A stretch of DNA of 64,000 bases from Streptomyces rimosus. Its GTDB lineage: Bacteria > Actinomycetota > Actinomycetes > Streptomycetales > Streptomycetaceae. This document shows, piece by piece, positions 8,140-16,534 of this stretch. The notes under the pieces are model-generated. The model did not search any database, had not been told where the DNA came from, and saw nothing but the letters and a program-made list of their open reading frames with translations. Each line of letters opens with the position of its first letter. Positions within the stretch are counted from its first letter, which is position 1. The stretch covers positions 8,435,001 to 8,499,000 of the forward strand of contig NZ_CP023688.1 of the NCBI RefSeq assembly GCF_008704655.1, in the 5' to 3' direction. A program made the translations under genes and the position numbers.

Positions 8140-9522
8140 ATGCGCCACAGACACGCCCGAGCGGGCGCGTGTGCCGTCATCACCACCGTCGGCGCACTGG
8201 TCCTGACCGCGCTGCCCGGTTCCGCGGCGGCCCAGATACGGCCGGACTCGACGACCCCTCGGACCCCCCACCGGTCGGCCGCCGAGACCCTGTCCGTCGG
8301 TGCCACGTCCGACGCCGTGTACCGGGCGATGCAGCGCGACCTCGGCCTGAACCGGGCGCAGGCCGAACGGCGGCTCGCCAACGAGGCGGAAGCCGGCGCC
8401 GTGGCCGGGCACCTGAAGAACGCGCTGGGCACGTCCTTCGCCGGCGCCTGGGTCAGCGGCACCGAATCCGGCACGCTGACCGTGGCCACCACCGACACCG
8501 CGCGCCTCGCGGCCGTCCGCGCGGCCGGTGCCCGGGCCGTCCACGCCTCCCACTCGCTCGCCCAACTGGACGCGGCCAAAGTTAAGTTGGACCGCGCGGC
8601 ACAGCACCGCACGGCTCCCGAGGCGTCCTCGTGGGCCGTGGACGTCCGGACGAACACGGTGCAGCTGCGGGCCGCCGATCCCGCGGCGGCCCGGACGTTC
8701 GTCGCCTCGAGCGGCGCCGACCGCTCCCTGGTCAACGTGGGCGCCACCGCCGAACGCCCGCGTCCCCTCTACGACCTCCGCGGCGGCGACGCGTACTACA
8801 TGGGCGGCGGCCGCTGCTCCGTGGGCTTCCCCATCACCCGCGGCAGCCAGCAGGGCTTCGCCACCGCGGGCCACTGCGGACGCGCCGGAACCTCCACCAC
8901 CGGCTACAACCAGGTGGCCCAGGGCAGTTTCCAGGCATCCACCTTCCCGGGCCGGGACACCGCCTGGGTCGCCGCCAACAACAACTGGACCTCCACGCCG
9001 TACGTGAAGGGCCAGGGCGGCCAGAACGTACGGGTCGCCGGCTCCACCCAGGCGGCGGTCGGCGCCTCCATCTGCCGCTCCGGCTCCACCACCGGCTGGC
9101 ACTGCGGCACCATCCAGCAGCACAACACCAGCGTCACCTACCCGCAGGGCACCGTCAGCGGTGTGACCCGGACCTCGGTGTGCGCCGAGCCGGGCGATTC
9201 CGGCGGCTCCTTCATCTCCGGCAGCCAGGCCCAGGGCGTCACCTCCGGCGGCTCCGGCAACTGCAGCTCCGGCGGCACGACCTTCTACCAGCCCATCAAC
9301 CCGCTGCTCCAGGGCTACGGCCTCACCCTGAAGACCGGCACCAGCGGCTCCGAGGACCCCGGCCCCAGCGAGCCGGGCGAGACCACCTGGGCCGCCGGCA
9401 CCGTCTACGAGGCGGGCGCCCAGGTGACGTACGACGGGATCACCTACCGCTGCCTGCAGGGCCACCAGGCCCAGCCCGGCTGGGAACCGGCGAACACACC
9501 GTCCCTCTGGGAGCAGGTCTGA
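8140..9522 (+). CDS. Streptogrisin-type S1 serine protease with chitin-binding domain
   Basis: 460 residues, with GAGGAG nine bases before the ATG. The order is: signal peptide (1-31, ending GSAAA), alpha-lytic-protease pro-domain (about 50-205), then a mature protease that probably begins near residue 211 (YDLRGGDAYYMGGG). The triad is His245 (TAGHCG), Asp273 (GRDTAWV) and Ser354 (GDSGGS). Six cysteines are placed for the three usual disulfides (226/246, 312/322, 348/375). A Gly/Ser/Pro linker (about 400-415) leads to a CBM5/12-type chitin-binding module (TWAAGTVYEAGAQVTYDG to the end). This is the layout of streptogrisin C: an exported, self-processed protease that can anchor to chitin. The upstream LysR gene may regulate it. 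Confidence 0.95.
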   Translation: MRHRHARAGACAVITTVGALVLTALPGSAAAQIRPDSTTPRTPHRSAAETLSVGATSDAVYRAMQRDLGLNRAQAERRLANEAEAGAVAGHLKNALGTSFAGAWVSGTESGTLTVATTDTARLAAVRAAGARAVHASHSLAQLDAAKVKLDRAAQHRTAPEASSWAVDVRTNTVQLRAADPAAARTFVASSGADRSLVNVGATAERPRPLYDLRGGDAYYMGGGRCSVGFPITRGSQQGFATAGHCGRAGTSTTGYNQVAQGSFQASTFPGRDTAWVAANNNWTSTPYVKGQGGQNVRVAGSTQAAVGASICRSGSTTGWHCGTIQQHNTSVTYPQGTVSGVTRTSVCAEPGDSGGSFISGSQAQGVTSGGSGNCSSGGTTFYQPINPLLQGYGLTLKTGTSGSEDPGPSEPGETTWAAGTVYEAGAQVTYDGITYRCLQGHQAQPGWEPANTPSLWEQV

Positions 9523-9604
9523 GAACCACGGCGACCGACGGTGGCTGAAGCCACCGCAGGCCACTGAGGTACGGCACCGATCCGCACCGGTCCCCGTACC
9601 GCCC

Positions 9605-9644
9605 GGGGCCGGCTGGTACGAGCGCTCGCGTACCGGCCGGCCCC
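9605..9644. terminator. Long hairpin between convergent genes
   Basis: Two 18-nt arms (9605-9622 and 9627-9644, starting GGGGCCGGCTGGTACG) pair at 16 of 18 positions plus one G-T, around a CGCT loop. It lies between the protease gene and the convergent GNAT gene and probably ends both. Confidence 0.7.
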
Positions 9645-9681
9645 ACTCCTGTATCTGCGTCGTCCGCGTGTGGTCGCCCCG

Positions 9682-11073
9682 TCACTGCGTCCGCGGTCCG
9701 GCGTCCGGCGCGGTCCGGGCCGCCGCCGGCCGTACGGGCGCCCCGGCCGGCCGGGCGGTGATCACCAGCGTGCCCTCCTCGATCTGGTAGTCCAGCGGCA
9801 GGCCCAGGCCGCGCATGGTGGCGACCATCCCGGTGTTGGACGCCTGGGTGATCGCGTACACGCTCGTGCAGCCCGCGTCCGCGGCCATCTGGACCAGCCG
9901 GCGCAGCAGTTCGGCGCCGATGCCGCGCCGCTGCCAGGCGTCCTCCACCAGCAGCGCCACCTCGGTCTCCTCGCCGTCCCACAGCAGATGGCCGAGCGCC
10001 ACCAGCCGCCCGGACGCCGTCTCGACCGCGAGCGTACGGCCGAAACGGGGGCTGAGCAGGTGGTTCAGATAGCGCTCGGCGTCGGCGACCGGGCCCTGGT
10101 AGCGCATCGCCAGCGTCCGGGCCGAGCAGCGGTCGTGCAGCGCGCGGGCCGCCGCCAGGTCGGAGGGGTCCGCGCGGCGCACCGTGATGGGGTTGCCCTC
10201 GGGCAGCGTGAGCACGTCACGGAGCGGCGGCACCCGCTGGCCGAGCCGGGCGTCCAGCTCGACGAGCGCCCGTACCCGCGCGAACTCGGTGGGCGTGAAG
10301 GGAAGGTGCGGGCGTTCGATGGTGACGGAGCCCCCGGACGGATCACGGAACGTCATGGTGTGCTCTTCGAGAATGCCCTCCTCCGGCACCGGTTCGGTGT
10401 CCCGCTGTGCGTTCCGGGTCCGCGCGGGCACCGAACGGATGGTGCAGCGGCCCAGCAACTGGCGTAGCGCGAGCGGAAGTTCGGCGGAATCCAGCGCCGT
10501 ACGGGTGGCCATGCCGAGTATCCGGGTGGGGGCGTCCACCAGATCGTGCGCGTCCGCCCGCTCCAGCCAGGTGTGCGCGCCGCCCGCCGCGGCGACCGTG
10601 CGGGTCAGGTCGGCGGGGAGCAGCGCGGCGGGGGCGCGCAGCAGGAACTCGTCCACGGTCCCGTCCGACAGCGGGTGGGTCTGCAGGTTCAGGATGTCCA
10701 CGCGGTGCTCGGCCAGCGCCGTGCACAGCGCGGCCAGGCTGCCCGGCTCGTCCCGTACGGTCGTACGCATCCGCCACAGCGCCGTCTCCCGCCGCTCCTC
10801 CTGGGGAGCGCCGGGGGACCTCGGCGCTGCGGCGCCGGTATCGGTCGGCGGCGGCGCGTTCTCGTGGCGGCGTGCCCACCAGGTGTGGAACGCGGCCGTG
10901 GCGATCAGTACGACCGCCGAGCAGCACAGCAGCACCGGCCCGGACGGGCCGTGCGCGATGGTGTTGGCCACGGCGTCCGCCACCGCCACCGCGGTGAACA
11001 GGGCCGCCAGCTCGACCAGCTCCCGCCGCCAGTGGTGGCGGTGGGAACTCTTGGCAGATGTCGCGTCAGTCAT
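9682..11073 (-). CDS. Membrane-anchored ACT-domain GNAT acetyltransferase
   Basis: 463 residues from the ATG at 11073, chosen for GGTGAGG eight bases upstream; an in-frame ATG at 11175 has no site. Residues about 18-38 and 46-68 are two hydrophobic helices (AALFTAVAVADAVA; VLLCCSAVVLIATAAF). Residues about 95-170 form an ACT-like fold (MRTTVRDEPGSLAALCTALAEHRVDILNLQTHP). A middle region follows, and residues about 305-445 are a GNAT domain with VALLVEDAWQRRGIGAELLRRL as the acetyl-CoA motif. ACT domains bind amino acids, so a membrane-tethered acetyltransferase gated by an amino acid is a reasonable idea. Streptomycetes and mycobacteria have related ACT-GNAT proteins; the substrate is unknown. 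Confidence 0.87.
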   Translation of the reverse strand: MTDATSAKSSHRHHWRRELVELAALFTAVAVADAVANTIAHGPSGPVLLCCSAVVLIATAAFHTWWARRHENAPPPTDTGAAAPRSPGAPQEERRETALWRMRTTVRDEPGSLAALCTALAEHRVDILNLQTHPLSDGTVDEFLLRAPAALLPADLTRTVAAAGGAHTWLERADAHDLVDAPTRILGMATRTALDSAELPLALRQLLGRCTIRSVPARTRNAQRDTEPVPEEGILEEHTMTFRDPSGGSVTIERPHLPFTPTEFARVRALVELDARLGQRVPPLRDVLTLPEGNPITVRRADPSDLAAARALHDRCSARTLAMRYQGPVADAERYLNHLLSPRFGRTLAVETASGRLVALGHLLWDGEETEVALLVEDAWQRRGIGAELLRRLVQMAADAGCTSVYAITQASNTGMVATMRGLGLPLDYQIEEGTLVITARPAGAPVRPAAARTAPDAGPRTQ

Positions 11074-11194
11074 ACGGCCAGCCTCACCGACCGGTGTTGC
11101 GTGATCGCGAACGCTCTGTGACCGATGGGTAAAGGAGACATTCGAGGCACAAAGCGACCGGGTGTGTCTGTTCATCCGTCCGGCGAGGTGGCGC

Positions 11195-12811
11195 CTAGCT
11201 GCCGGGCTGCCCCACCCGCCCGGGCTGCAGCACCTTGCGGAACAGTACCTGCCCGTCGTCCTGCCGCAGCCGTACGGTCAGCTCGCCGCTGTCGCCGTCG
11301 ATGTCCACCTCGCCGAAGAACTGCGGGTTCTCGGCGGGGGAGACGTTCGCCCGCTGCGGCGCCTTGACGAAGGGCTGCGCGGGCCCGAACGTACCGTCCA
11401 GCGGCACGGCCGGGAAGCCGCCCGCGTTCAGCGGACCCGACACGAACTCCCAGAACGGCGCGAAATCCTTGAACGCCGCGCGCGACGGGTCGTAGTGCTG
11501 CGCCGAGGTGTAGTGGACGTCCGTGGTCAGCCACACCGTGCCGGTGACGCGCCGGTGCTTGATGAACCGCAGCAGCTCCGCGATCTGGAGCTCCCGGCCC
11601 AGCGGCGCGCCCGGATCGCCCTGCGCCACCGCCTCGAAGTCCGTCTTGCCGTCCGCGACCACCAGGCCCAGCGGCAGATCGGCGGCGATCACCTTCCACA
11701 CCGCGCGGGAGCGCGCCAGCGACCGCTTCAGCCAGGCCAGCTGCTCGGCGCCGAGGATGCCCTGCCGGTCGTCGGGCTGCCGGTTGGGGGAATTGGCGTT
11801 GCGGTACGTGCGCATGTCCAGCACGAACACGTCCAGCAGCGGCCCGTGGCGCAGCACCCGGTAGACCCGGCCGCCCCGGTCCGAGCGGAGCGTACGGATG
11901 GGGAAGTACTCCCGGAACGCGCGCAGCGAACGCGCCGCGAGCACGTCCACGTTCTTCTCCGTGTACCGGGCGTCGTCGAGGATCTGGCCCGGGTACCAGT
12001 TGTTGCGCACCTCGTGGTCGTCCCACTGGATGATGGTGGGGACCTGCGCGTTGAAGCGGCGCAGGTTGGCGTCCAGCAGGTTGTAGCGGAAAGCGCCGCG
12101 GTACTCCGCCAGCGTCTCGGCGACCTTCGACTTCTCCTCAGTGGTCACATTGCGCCAGATCCGGCCGTCGGGCAGTCGCACACTGGCCTCGATCGGATTG
12201 TCCGCGTAGATGTTGTCGCCACTGCACAGGAAGAAGTCCGGGTCCCGGCGGCGCATCTCCTCATAGATCCGGTAGCCGCCGAGGTCCGGGTTGATGCCCC
12301 AGCCCTGCCCGGCGAGATCGCCCGACCAGGTGAAGCGCACCCCGTCCCGGCGCCGGTCCGAGGCGGTACGGAAGGTGCCGGTGACCGGCTCGCCCGTACG
12401 CCGGTGGTCGTGCGGGTCGGCGAGCACCACCCGGTAGTGGATCTGCTCGCCGGACGGCAGCCCGTGCAGCGCGGTGGTGCCGGTGAAGTCCGTACCGGGG
12501 CCGAGCAGCGGGCCGTGCCAGGTACGGGCATTGCGGAACGACTCGGTCGCCGCGGTCTGCACGATCATCCGCGCCGGCCGGTCGGAGCGCACCCACACCA
12601 GCCCGGACGAGGCCGTCACGTCCCCGGCCTGCACGCCCCACGGGGCACCCGGCCGCCCGGCGCGCGCCAGTGCGGGCGCGTCCGCGACCCGGGACGCGGC
12701 CCTGGCTTCCGTTACGCCGGCGACGCCGGGGAGGGCGAGCGCCGCGGTACCGGCTGCCGCTCCGTGCAGCAGTGACCGCCGGTTGACGGCTCTGCCGGGT
12801 CCCTGCGCCAT
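11195..12811 (-). CDS. phoD: PhoD-type alkaline phosphatase/phosphodiesterase, Tat-exported
   Basis: 538 residues. GGGAGG stands six to seven bases before the ATG. The N-terminus has a twin-arginine signal (NRRSLLHG, residues 10-17) with a short hydrophobic stretch. The mature part has a PhoD N-domain (GVQAGDVTASSGLVWVRSDR) and a metallophosphatase core: FLCSGDNIYADNP, IIQWDDHEVRNNW, LDMRTYRN and TTDVHYTSAQHYDP, which carry the Fe/Ca ligands of the family. It should free phosphate from extracellular phosphoesters. A PHO box about 65 bp upstream indicates PhoP control under phosphate starvation. Confidence 0.95.
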   Translation of the reverse strand: MAQGPGRAVNRRSLLHGAAAGTAALALPGVAGVTEARAASRVADAPALARAGRPGAPWGVQAGDVTASSGLVWVRSDRPARMIVQTAATESFRNARTWHGPLLGPGTDFTGTTALHGLPSGEQIHYRVVLADPHDHRRTGEPVTGTFRTASDRRRDGVRFTWSGDLAGQGWGINPDLGGYRIYEEMRRRDPDFFLCSGDNIYADNPIEASVRLPDGRIWRNVTTEEKSKVAETLAEYRGAFRYNLLDANLRRFNAQVPTIIQWDDHEVRNNWYPGQILDDARYTEKNVDVLAARSLRAFREYFPIRTLRSDRGGRVYRVLRHGPLLDVFVLDMRTYRNANSPNRQPDDRQGILGAEQLAWLKRSLARSRAVWKVIAADLPLGLVVADGKTDFEAVAQGDPGAPLGRELQIAELLRFIKHRRVTGTVWLTTDVHYTSAQHYDPSRAAFKDFAPFWEFVSGPLNAGGFPAVPLDGTFGPAQPFVKAPQRANVSPAENPQFFGEVDIDGDSGELTVRLRQDDGQVLFRKVLQPGRVGQPGS

Positions 12812-12874
12812 GTGAAACCTCCCGTGTGACGACCGATCTTGGTGACCTCCCGTTCGTACCGGGGCCCGGTGCCA

Positions 12875-12896
12875 CGCGGCCGAACGGGTGGTGAAC
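12875..12896 (-). promoter_or_regulatory. PHO box (PhoP site) upstream of phoD
   Basis: Read on the minus strand, GTTCACCACCC is followed directly by GTTCGGCCGCG: two 11-bp direct repeat units, the first with the full GTTCACC core. This is the Streptomyces PhoP operator design, and it lies 65-85 bp before the phoD start. Confidence 0.75.
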
Positions 12897-12939
12897 TCCA
12901 GGGGGCGGGCCCGGGCCGGACGGTCCGCCCGGCCGGCTC

Positions 12940-13770
12940 TCAGCGCGCCGTGTCGAGGATGACCCGGGCGACCAGCGCCGGGTCGTCGTTCATCGGCACA
13001 TGGCCGCAGCCCGGCAGCCGTATGAGCCGGGCGCCCGGTATCGCGTACTTCGCCCGCACCCCCTGCCGCCGCGGCAGCAGCCGGTCGCGGCTGCCCCAGG
13101 CGATGGTCACCGGGATATCCGGTACGTCATCGGTGAACAGTACGGTGCGCCCAGCCGCCAGAGTCGGTGCGAAACCGGTCGCGTTGCGCAACGCACCGGT
13201 CTCGGCGACCACCGCCGACGCCGAACGGCGGCCCGGGTGCGCGTAGATGGTGCTCGTCAGCGAGGCCCGCCCGACCGCCGAACGGGCCAGCAGCCCGACC
13301 GCCGGCCGCGGCAGCACCTTCGCACCGGCCCGCATGCCGCGCAGCACCCCGAAGGCGTACCGCCGTTCGGCCTGCGTCCAGAACCCGGCGGGGGACAGCG
13401 CGGTCACCGACCGTACGCGCCGGACCCGGCCCAACTGCAGGGCCAGCAGACCGCCGAGCGAATTCCCGGCGATGTGCGGCCGGTCGAGGCCGAGCGTGCC
13501 GAACGCGGCGGCCAGCAGCGGGACGACCGAGTCGAGGTCGTAGGCCACGCCCGGCGGCAGCGCGGGCGAGGCGCCGAAGCCGGGCAGGTCCAGGGCGACG
13601 ACCTCGTGGGAGGCGGCGAGGATGTCGGAGACCGGCTCCCACGCCTGGAGGTGGTGGCCGATGCCGTGCAGCAGGACGAGGGGAGGGCCCGATCCCTTGC
13701 GCTGGTAGGCGACGGTGAAGGGCGGGCGGTCCGGCGGGGTGACGCGGGCGAAGGAGACCGGTGCGGCCAT
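12940..13770 (-). CDS. Alpha/beta hydrolase
   Basis: 276 residues from the ATG at 13770, which has GAGGAG nine bases upstream; an in-frame start at 13812 has no such site. The fold is clear: oxyanion loop LLHGIGHH, nucleophile elbow GNSLGG (Ser104), acid in WGSRDRLLP and histidine in GCGHVPMND near the C-terminus. The cap is short. Similar to esterases and C-C hydrolases of the MhpC group, but the substrate cannot be assigned. It lies 128 bp upstream of phoD on the same strand; the PHO box in that gap argues for separate promoters. It is divergent from the sigma factor gene. Confidence 0.87.
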   Translation of the reverse strand: MAAPVSFARVTPPDRPPFTVAYQRKGSGPPLVLLHGIGHHLQAWEPVSDILAASHEVVALDLPGFGASPALPPGVAYDLDSVVPLLAAAFGTLGLDRPHIAGNSLGGLLALQLGRVRRVRSVTALSPAGFWTQAERRYAFGVLRGMRAGAKVLPRPAVGLLARSAVGRASLTSTIYAHPGRRSASAVVAETGALRNATGFAPTLAAGRTVLFTDDVPDIPVTIAWGSRDRLLPRRQGVRAKYAIPGARLIRLPGCGHVPMNDDPALVARVILDTAR

Positions 13771-14022
13771 GGTGGGGGGCTCCTCGGGCGGGACGACGGG
13801 CAGGGACACCATGGCAGCGAAGTCCGGGGATGACTACTGGGCGGTAGTGATTTCTTCGGGAGACCGGGCGGGGGCCGGATGGTGGCCGGGACGGTGCTCC
13901 GGCGACGTGGTGATCGCACGGGTCCGCGCGTTGCGCACTCTGTGCCGCACACCACGTCCGAACGCGTCTCTTTCCGACCGTTTCCGCTGGACAACGACCG
14001 GTCGGCCCGCTGGGATGAAGGC

Positions 14023-14910
14023 GTGCAGACCGACCCCGCAACCGATGTCTTCCAGGAACACCGCCCGGTCCTGATGGGCGTGGCCTACCGCATGCTCGGC
14101 CGGGTGGCCGACGCCGAGGACGTGGTCCAGGAGGCGTGGCTGCGCTGGTCGTCCGCCGACCGGGAGCAGGTACGCGAACCGCGCGCCTATCTGGTGCGCG
14201 TCACGACCCGGCTGGCCATCGACCGCCTGCGGCAGGTCCAGGCGCGCCGCGAGGCATACGTGGGCCCCTGGCTGCCCGAGCCACTGGCCACCGACTTCGT
14301 GACGGCCGCCCCCGACTCCGCCGACCGCGCGGTCCTCGCCGAGTCCGTCACCCTCGCCGTCCTGGTGGTCCTGGAATCGCTCTCGCCCTTGGAGCGCGCG
14401 GTCTTCGTCCTGCGCGAGGCGTTCGGCTACCCGTACGCGGAGATCGCCACCGTACTGGAGCGCGGCGAGGCGGCGGTGCGCCAACTCGCGGGCCGCGCAC
14501 GGCGCCACGTAGAGGAACGCCGTCCGCGCTTCGAGGTCGACCCGGACCGGCAGCGCGACCTGACGGAACGCTTCCTCGCGGCGGCCGCGGGCGACGACCT
14601 GGACGGGCTGCTGCACCTGCTGGCCGAGGACGTACGGCTGGTCGGCGACAGCGGCGGCAAGGCCAAGGCGCCGCTGCGGGTCATCGAGACCGCCGACAAG
14701 GTCGGCCGCTTCCTGCTCGGCGTGGCCCGGGGCGGCATCCCGGCGGCGGAGTTCGTCTTCACGGAGCTCAACGGCGGCATCGCGCTGCTCGTGCTCTCCG
14801 AGGGCAAGCCCGACTCGGTCTTCCAGGTCGATGTCGTGGACGGCCGGATCCAGACCGTTTACATCATTCGCAATCCGGACAAGCTGGGGGCGCTGGACGC
14901 CGCGGGCTGA
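14023..14910 (+). CDS. ECF41/SigJ-type RNA polymerase sigma factor
   Basis: 295 residues from GTG 14023 (VQTDPATD). Region 2 (about 5-75) has YRMLGRVADAEDVVQEAWLRW, and region 4 (about 105-160) has LSPLERAVFVLREAFGYPYAEIA. Residues 88-93 are WLPEPL, a mark of the ECF41 group. A SnoaL-like domain (about 175-295) follows, ending NPDKLGALDAAG; in this group that extension replaces an anti-sigma factor and tunes activity. ECF41 genes usually sit beside a COE-type oxidoreductase or decarboxylase gene, and none is seen here. The ribosome-binding site is weak (GAAGG only two bases away), so the start is less sure than the family. Confidence 0.88.
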   Translation: MQTDPATDVFQEHRPVLMGVAYRMLGRVADAEDVVQEAWLRWSSADREQVREPRAYLVRVTTRLAIDRLRQVQARREAYVGPWLPEPLATDFVTAAPDSADRAVLAESVTLAVLVVLESLSPLERAVFVLREAFGYPYAEIATVLERGEAAVRQLAGRARRHVEERRPRFEVDPDRQRDLTERFLAAAAGDDLDGLLHLLAEDVRLVGDSGGKAKAPLRVIETADKVGRFLLGVARGGIPAAEFVFTELNGGIALLVLSEGKPDSVFQVDVVDGRIQTVYIIRNPDKLGALDAAG

Positions 14911-14921
14911 GTGGCTGAGGA

Positions 14922-14989
14922 GGTGCGGCAAGAGCCGCGGTCAGGCGTCGTCCGACGCCGTCCGCGGCTCTTCCCGTACCTGCCGCACC
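14922..14989 (+). terminator. Nested three-stem hairpin after the sigma gene
   Basis: Three stacked perfect stems share one axis: GGTGCGGCA/TGCCGCACC (14922-14930 with 14981-14989), AAGAGCCGCGG/CCGCGGCTCTT (14930-14940 with 14962-14972) and GGCGTC/GACGCC. It begins 11 bases after the stop. A strong terminator is the simple reading; a structured 3' RNA is possible. Confidence 0.65.
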
Positions 14990-15076
14990 ACGGGCCGGGG
15001 CCCACCGCACGCCGCGCGTCCCGTACCACCGCATCGACCCCGGCCGCCGGGCGCCGGCCGACGACGGATCGGCGCA

Positions 15077-15111
15077 TTGGTCTTGACCAAGGGTGGGGGC
15101 GGCCATATCGT
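15077..15111 (+). promoter_or_regulatory. Promoter with GntR/DasR-like operator over its -35
   Basis: TTGGTCTTGACCAA (15077-15090) is an inverted repeat with 6-bp arms and resembles the DasR dre element. The same bases supply a -35 TTGACC (15083-15088), followed after 17 bp by -10 TATCGT (15106-15111). A repressor bound here would block this promoter, which serves the GntR gene at 15240 through a leader of about 120 nt. Confidence 0.6.
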
Positions 15112-15239
15112 CACAGGGATACTGCAACAACCTTTAATAAAGAAGCGCTCATATCCGAAGAGCGCGTGCGGGGCCAGGGACAGGCCCGCGGCCGACGGGG
15201 ACCAGCCCCGTCGGGAAGACGGCCACGGCGGAGGACAGG

Positions 15240-15992
15240 GTGGGGACCACGCAGCTCGAAACGGCTCCGGAGCCGAAGTACTGGCACCTCAAGACCGTGC
15301 TCAGCGAGGCGCTCGACTCGGAGTTCGCGGTCGGCGAGATCCTGCCCAACGAGCGGGAGCTGGCGGCGCGGTTCGGGGTCGCCCGGGCCACGCTGCGACA
15401 GGCGCTCGAACAGCTCGAACTGGAAGGCCGTCTGCAGCGCCGCCGCGGTGTGGGTACCACCGTCGCGCCCCCGCGCGTGGGCGTGGCCGTCGACCCGGCG
15501 CGGCACACCTGGCCGGGCGCCCCCGGTGACGACTGGCAGCCCGTCGACGCCGTCGAGTCGTCGGAGGTGCCGGCGGCCGTGGCACGCCTGCTGGAGCTGA
15601 CGCCCGGCGAGCGCGTGCACATCGTGCACCGCAGCCGCGTCACCCACGGCCAGCCGGTCGCCGCCGAGCAGCTGTACGTACCCGTCCGTACGGTGCCGGA
15701 CGCCGCCGTCACCGGCACGGACGCTCCGGCCCGCGCCCGCGCCGTGCTCCGCGCGCTCCAGCAGCGCGAACTGGAAGGCCAGGACCGGGCCGTGGAACTG
15801 GGCTCCGCCCGCGCCGACGACGCCAGGGAACTGGACCGCCTGCCCGGCGCCCCCGTCCTCGTCGTCACCACCCGCTACTTCACCGACGGCCGCACCGCCG
15901 CCGTAGCCCTGTCCACCTACCGCGCCGACACCTGCCGCCTCACCTTCGGCGACAACGAGAGCGAGGCGGGGGTGCCGGTTCTGGCCGGGTAG
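15240..15992 (+). CDS. GntR/HutC family transcriptional regulator
   Basis: 250 residues from GTG 15240, with GGAGG five bases upstream. Residues about 12-75 form the GntR winged helix (KYWHLKTVLSEALDSEFAVG, then ARFGVARATLRQALEQLELE). Residues about 95-240 form the UTRA ligand domain (LLELTPGERVHIVHRSRVTHG; VVTTRYFTDGRTAAVALSTY). The HutC/DasR group responds to amino-sugar phosphates and similar ligands. Its own upstream palindrome suggests autoregulation. It is a DasR paralogue rather than DasR itself: the N-terminus and the ligand domain differ from the DasR sequence I remember. No transport or catabolic gene sits next to it, so targets are elsewhere. Confidence 0.9.
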   Translation: MGTTQLETAPEPKYWHLKTVLSEALDSEFAVGEILPNERELAARFGVARATLRQALEQLELEGRLQRRRGVGTTVAPPRVGVAVDPARHTWPGAPGDDWQPVDAVESSEVPAAVARLLELTPGERVHIVHRSRVTHGQPVAAEQLYVPVRTVPDAAVTGTDAPARARAVLRALQQRELEGQDRAVELGSARADDARELDRLPGAPVLVVTTRYFTDGRTAAVALSTYRADTCRLTFGDNESEAGVPVLAG

Positions 15993-16116
15993 GGCGCCGC
16001 TCGGTTGCCGTCAGCTTCTACGGCGCCATCGTCCGCCTGCTGTCCCGGTATGAACAGGCCACGTCACGCGTGTCCGTGTGGCAGCTGCCGCCCCGCCTCT
16101 GCGCGAGAATGACCGC

Positions 16117-16485
16117 ATGCTGAAGGTCGGGTCGGTGGTGCTGGGTGCTTCGGATGTGCGGCGGGCGGCCGCTTTCTGGATGGAGGCGCTGGGGTACGTC
16201 CCGCGCGAGGACATCGAGGACGACTGGGTGGTGCTGGTGCCCGCGGACGGGCCCGGCGTACAGATCGCCGTCGGACTGAGCGGGACGCCCGTACAGGAGC
16301 ATCCGCGCGTCCACCTGGACCTGTACGCCGGAGACGCGGCCGACCAGGCCGCCGAGGTCGAGCGGCTGGTTTCCCTGGGCGCCCGGCGGGTCGACTGGGA
16401 CCTCTACCCGGACGACCCCGACTTCGTCGTGCTCGCCGACACCGAGGGCAACCGGTTCTGCGTCATCGACACGTCGCGCGGCTGA
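16117..16485 (+). CDS. VOC family (glyoxalase/bleomycin-resistance fold) protein
   Basis: 122 residues, the usual length for a one-unit VOC protein. MLKVGSVVLGASDVRRAAAFWMEALGY begins the first beta-alpha-beta-beta-beta module, and HLDLYAGDAADQAAEVERLVSLGARRV with FVVLADTEGNRFCVID completes the second. The metal-ligand positions His and Glu (HLDL, TEGNRF) are kept. Function may be a lyase, dioxygenase or antibiotic-binding protein; it cannot be decided. The start at 16117 fits the family; the site GCGAGAA upstream is weak. The gene stands alone between GntR and a convergent broken hydrolase. Confidence 0.82.
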   Translation: MLKVGSVVLGASDVRRAAAFWMEALGYVPREDIEDDWVVLVPADGPGVQIAVGLSGTPVQEHPRVHLDLYAGDAADQAAEVERLVSLGARRVDWDLYPDDPDFVVLADTEGNRFCVIDTSRG

Positions 16486-16534
16486 GGACGGGCCTGCTCC
16501 CGCCGCCGGCCGGGGCCTCGTGGCCGTGCGTGGC

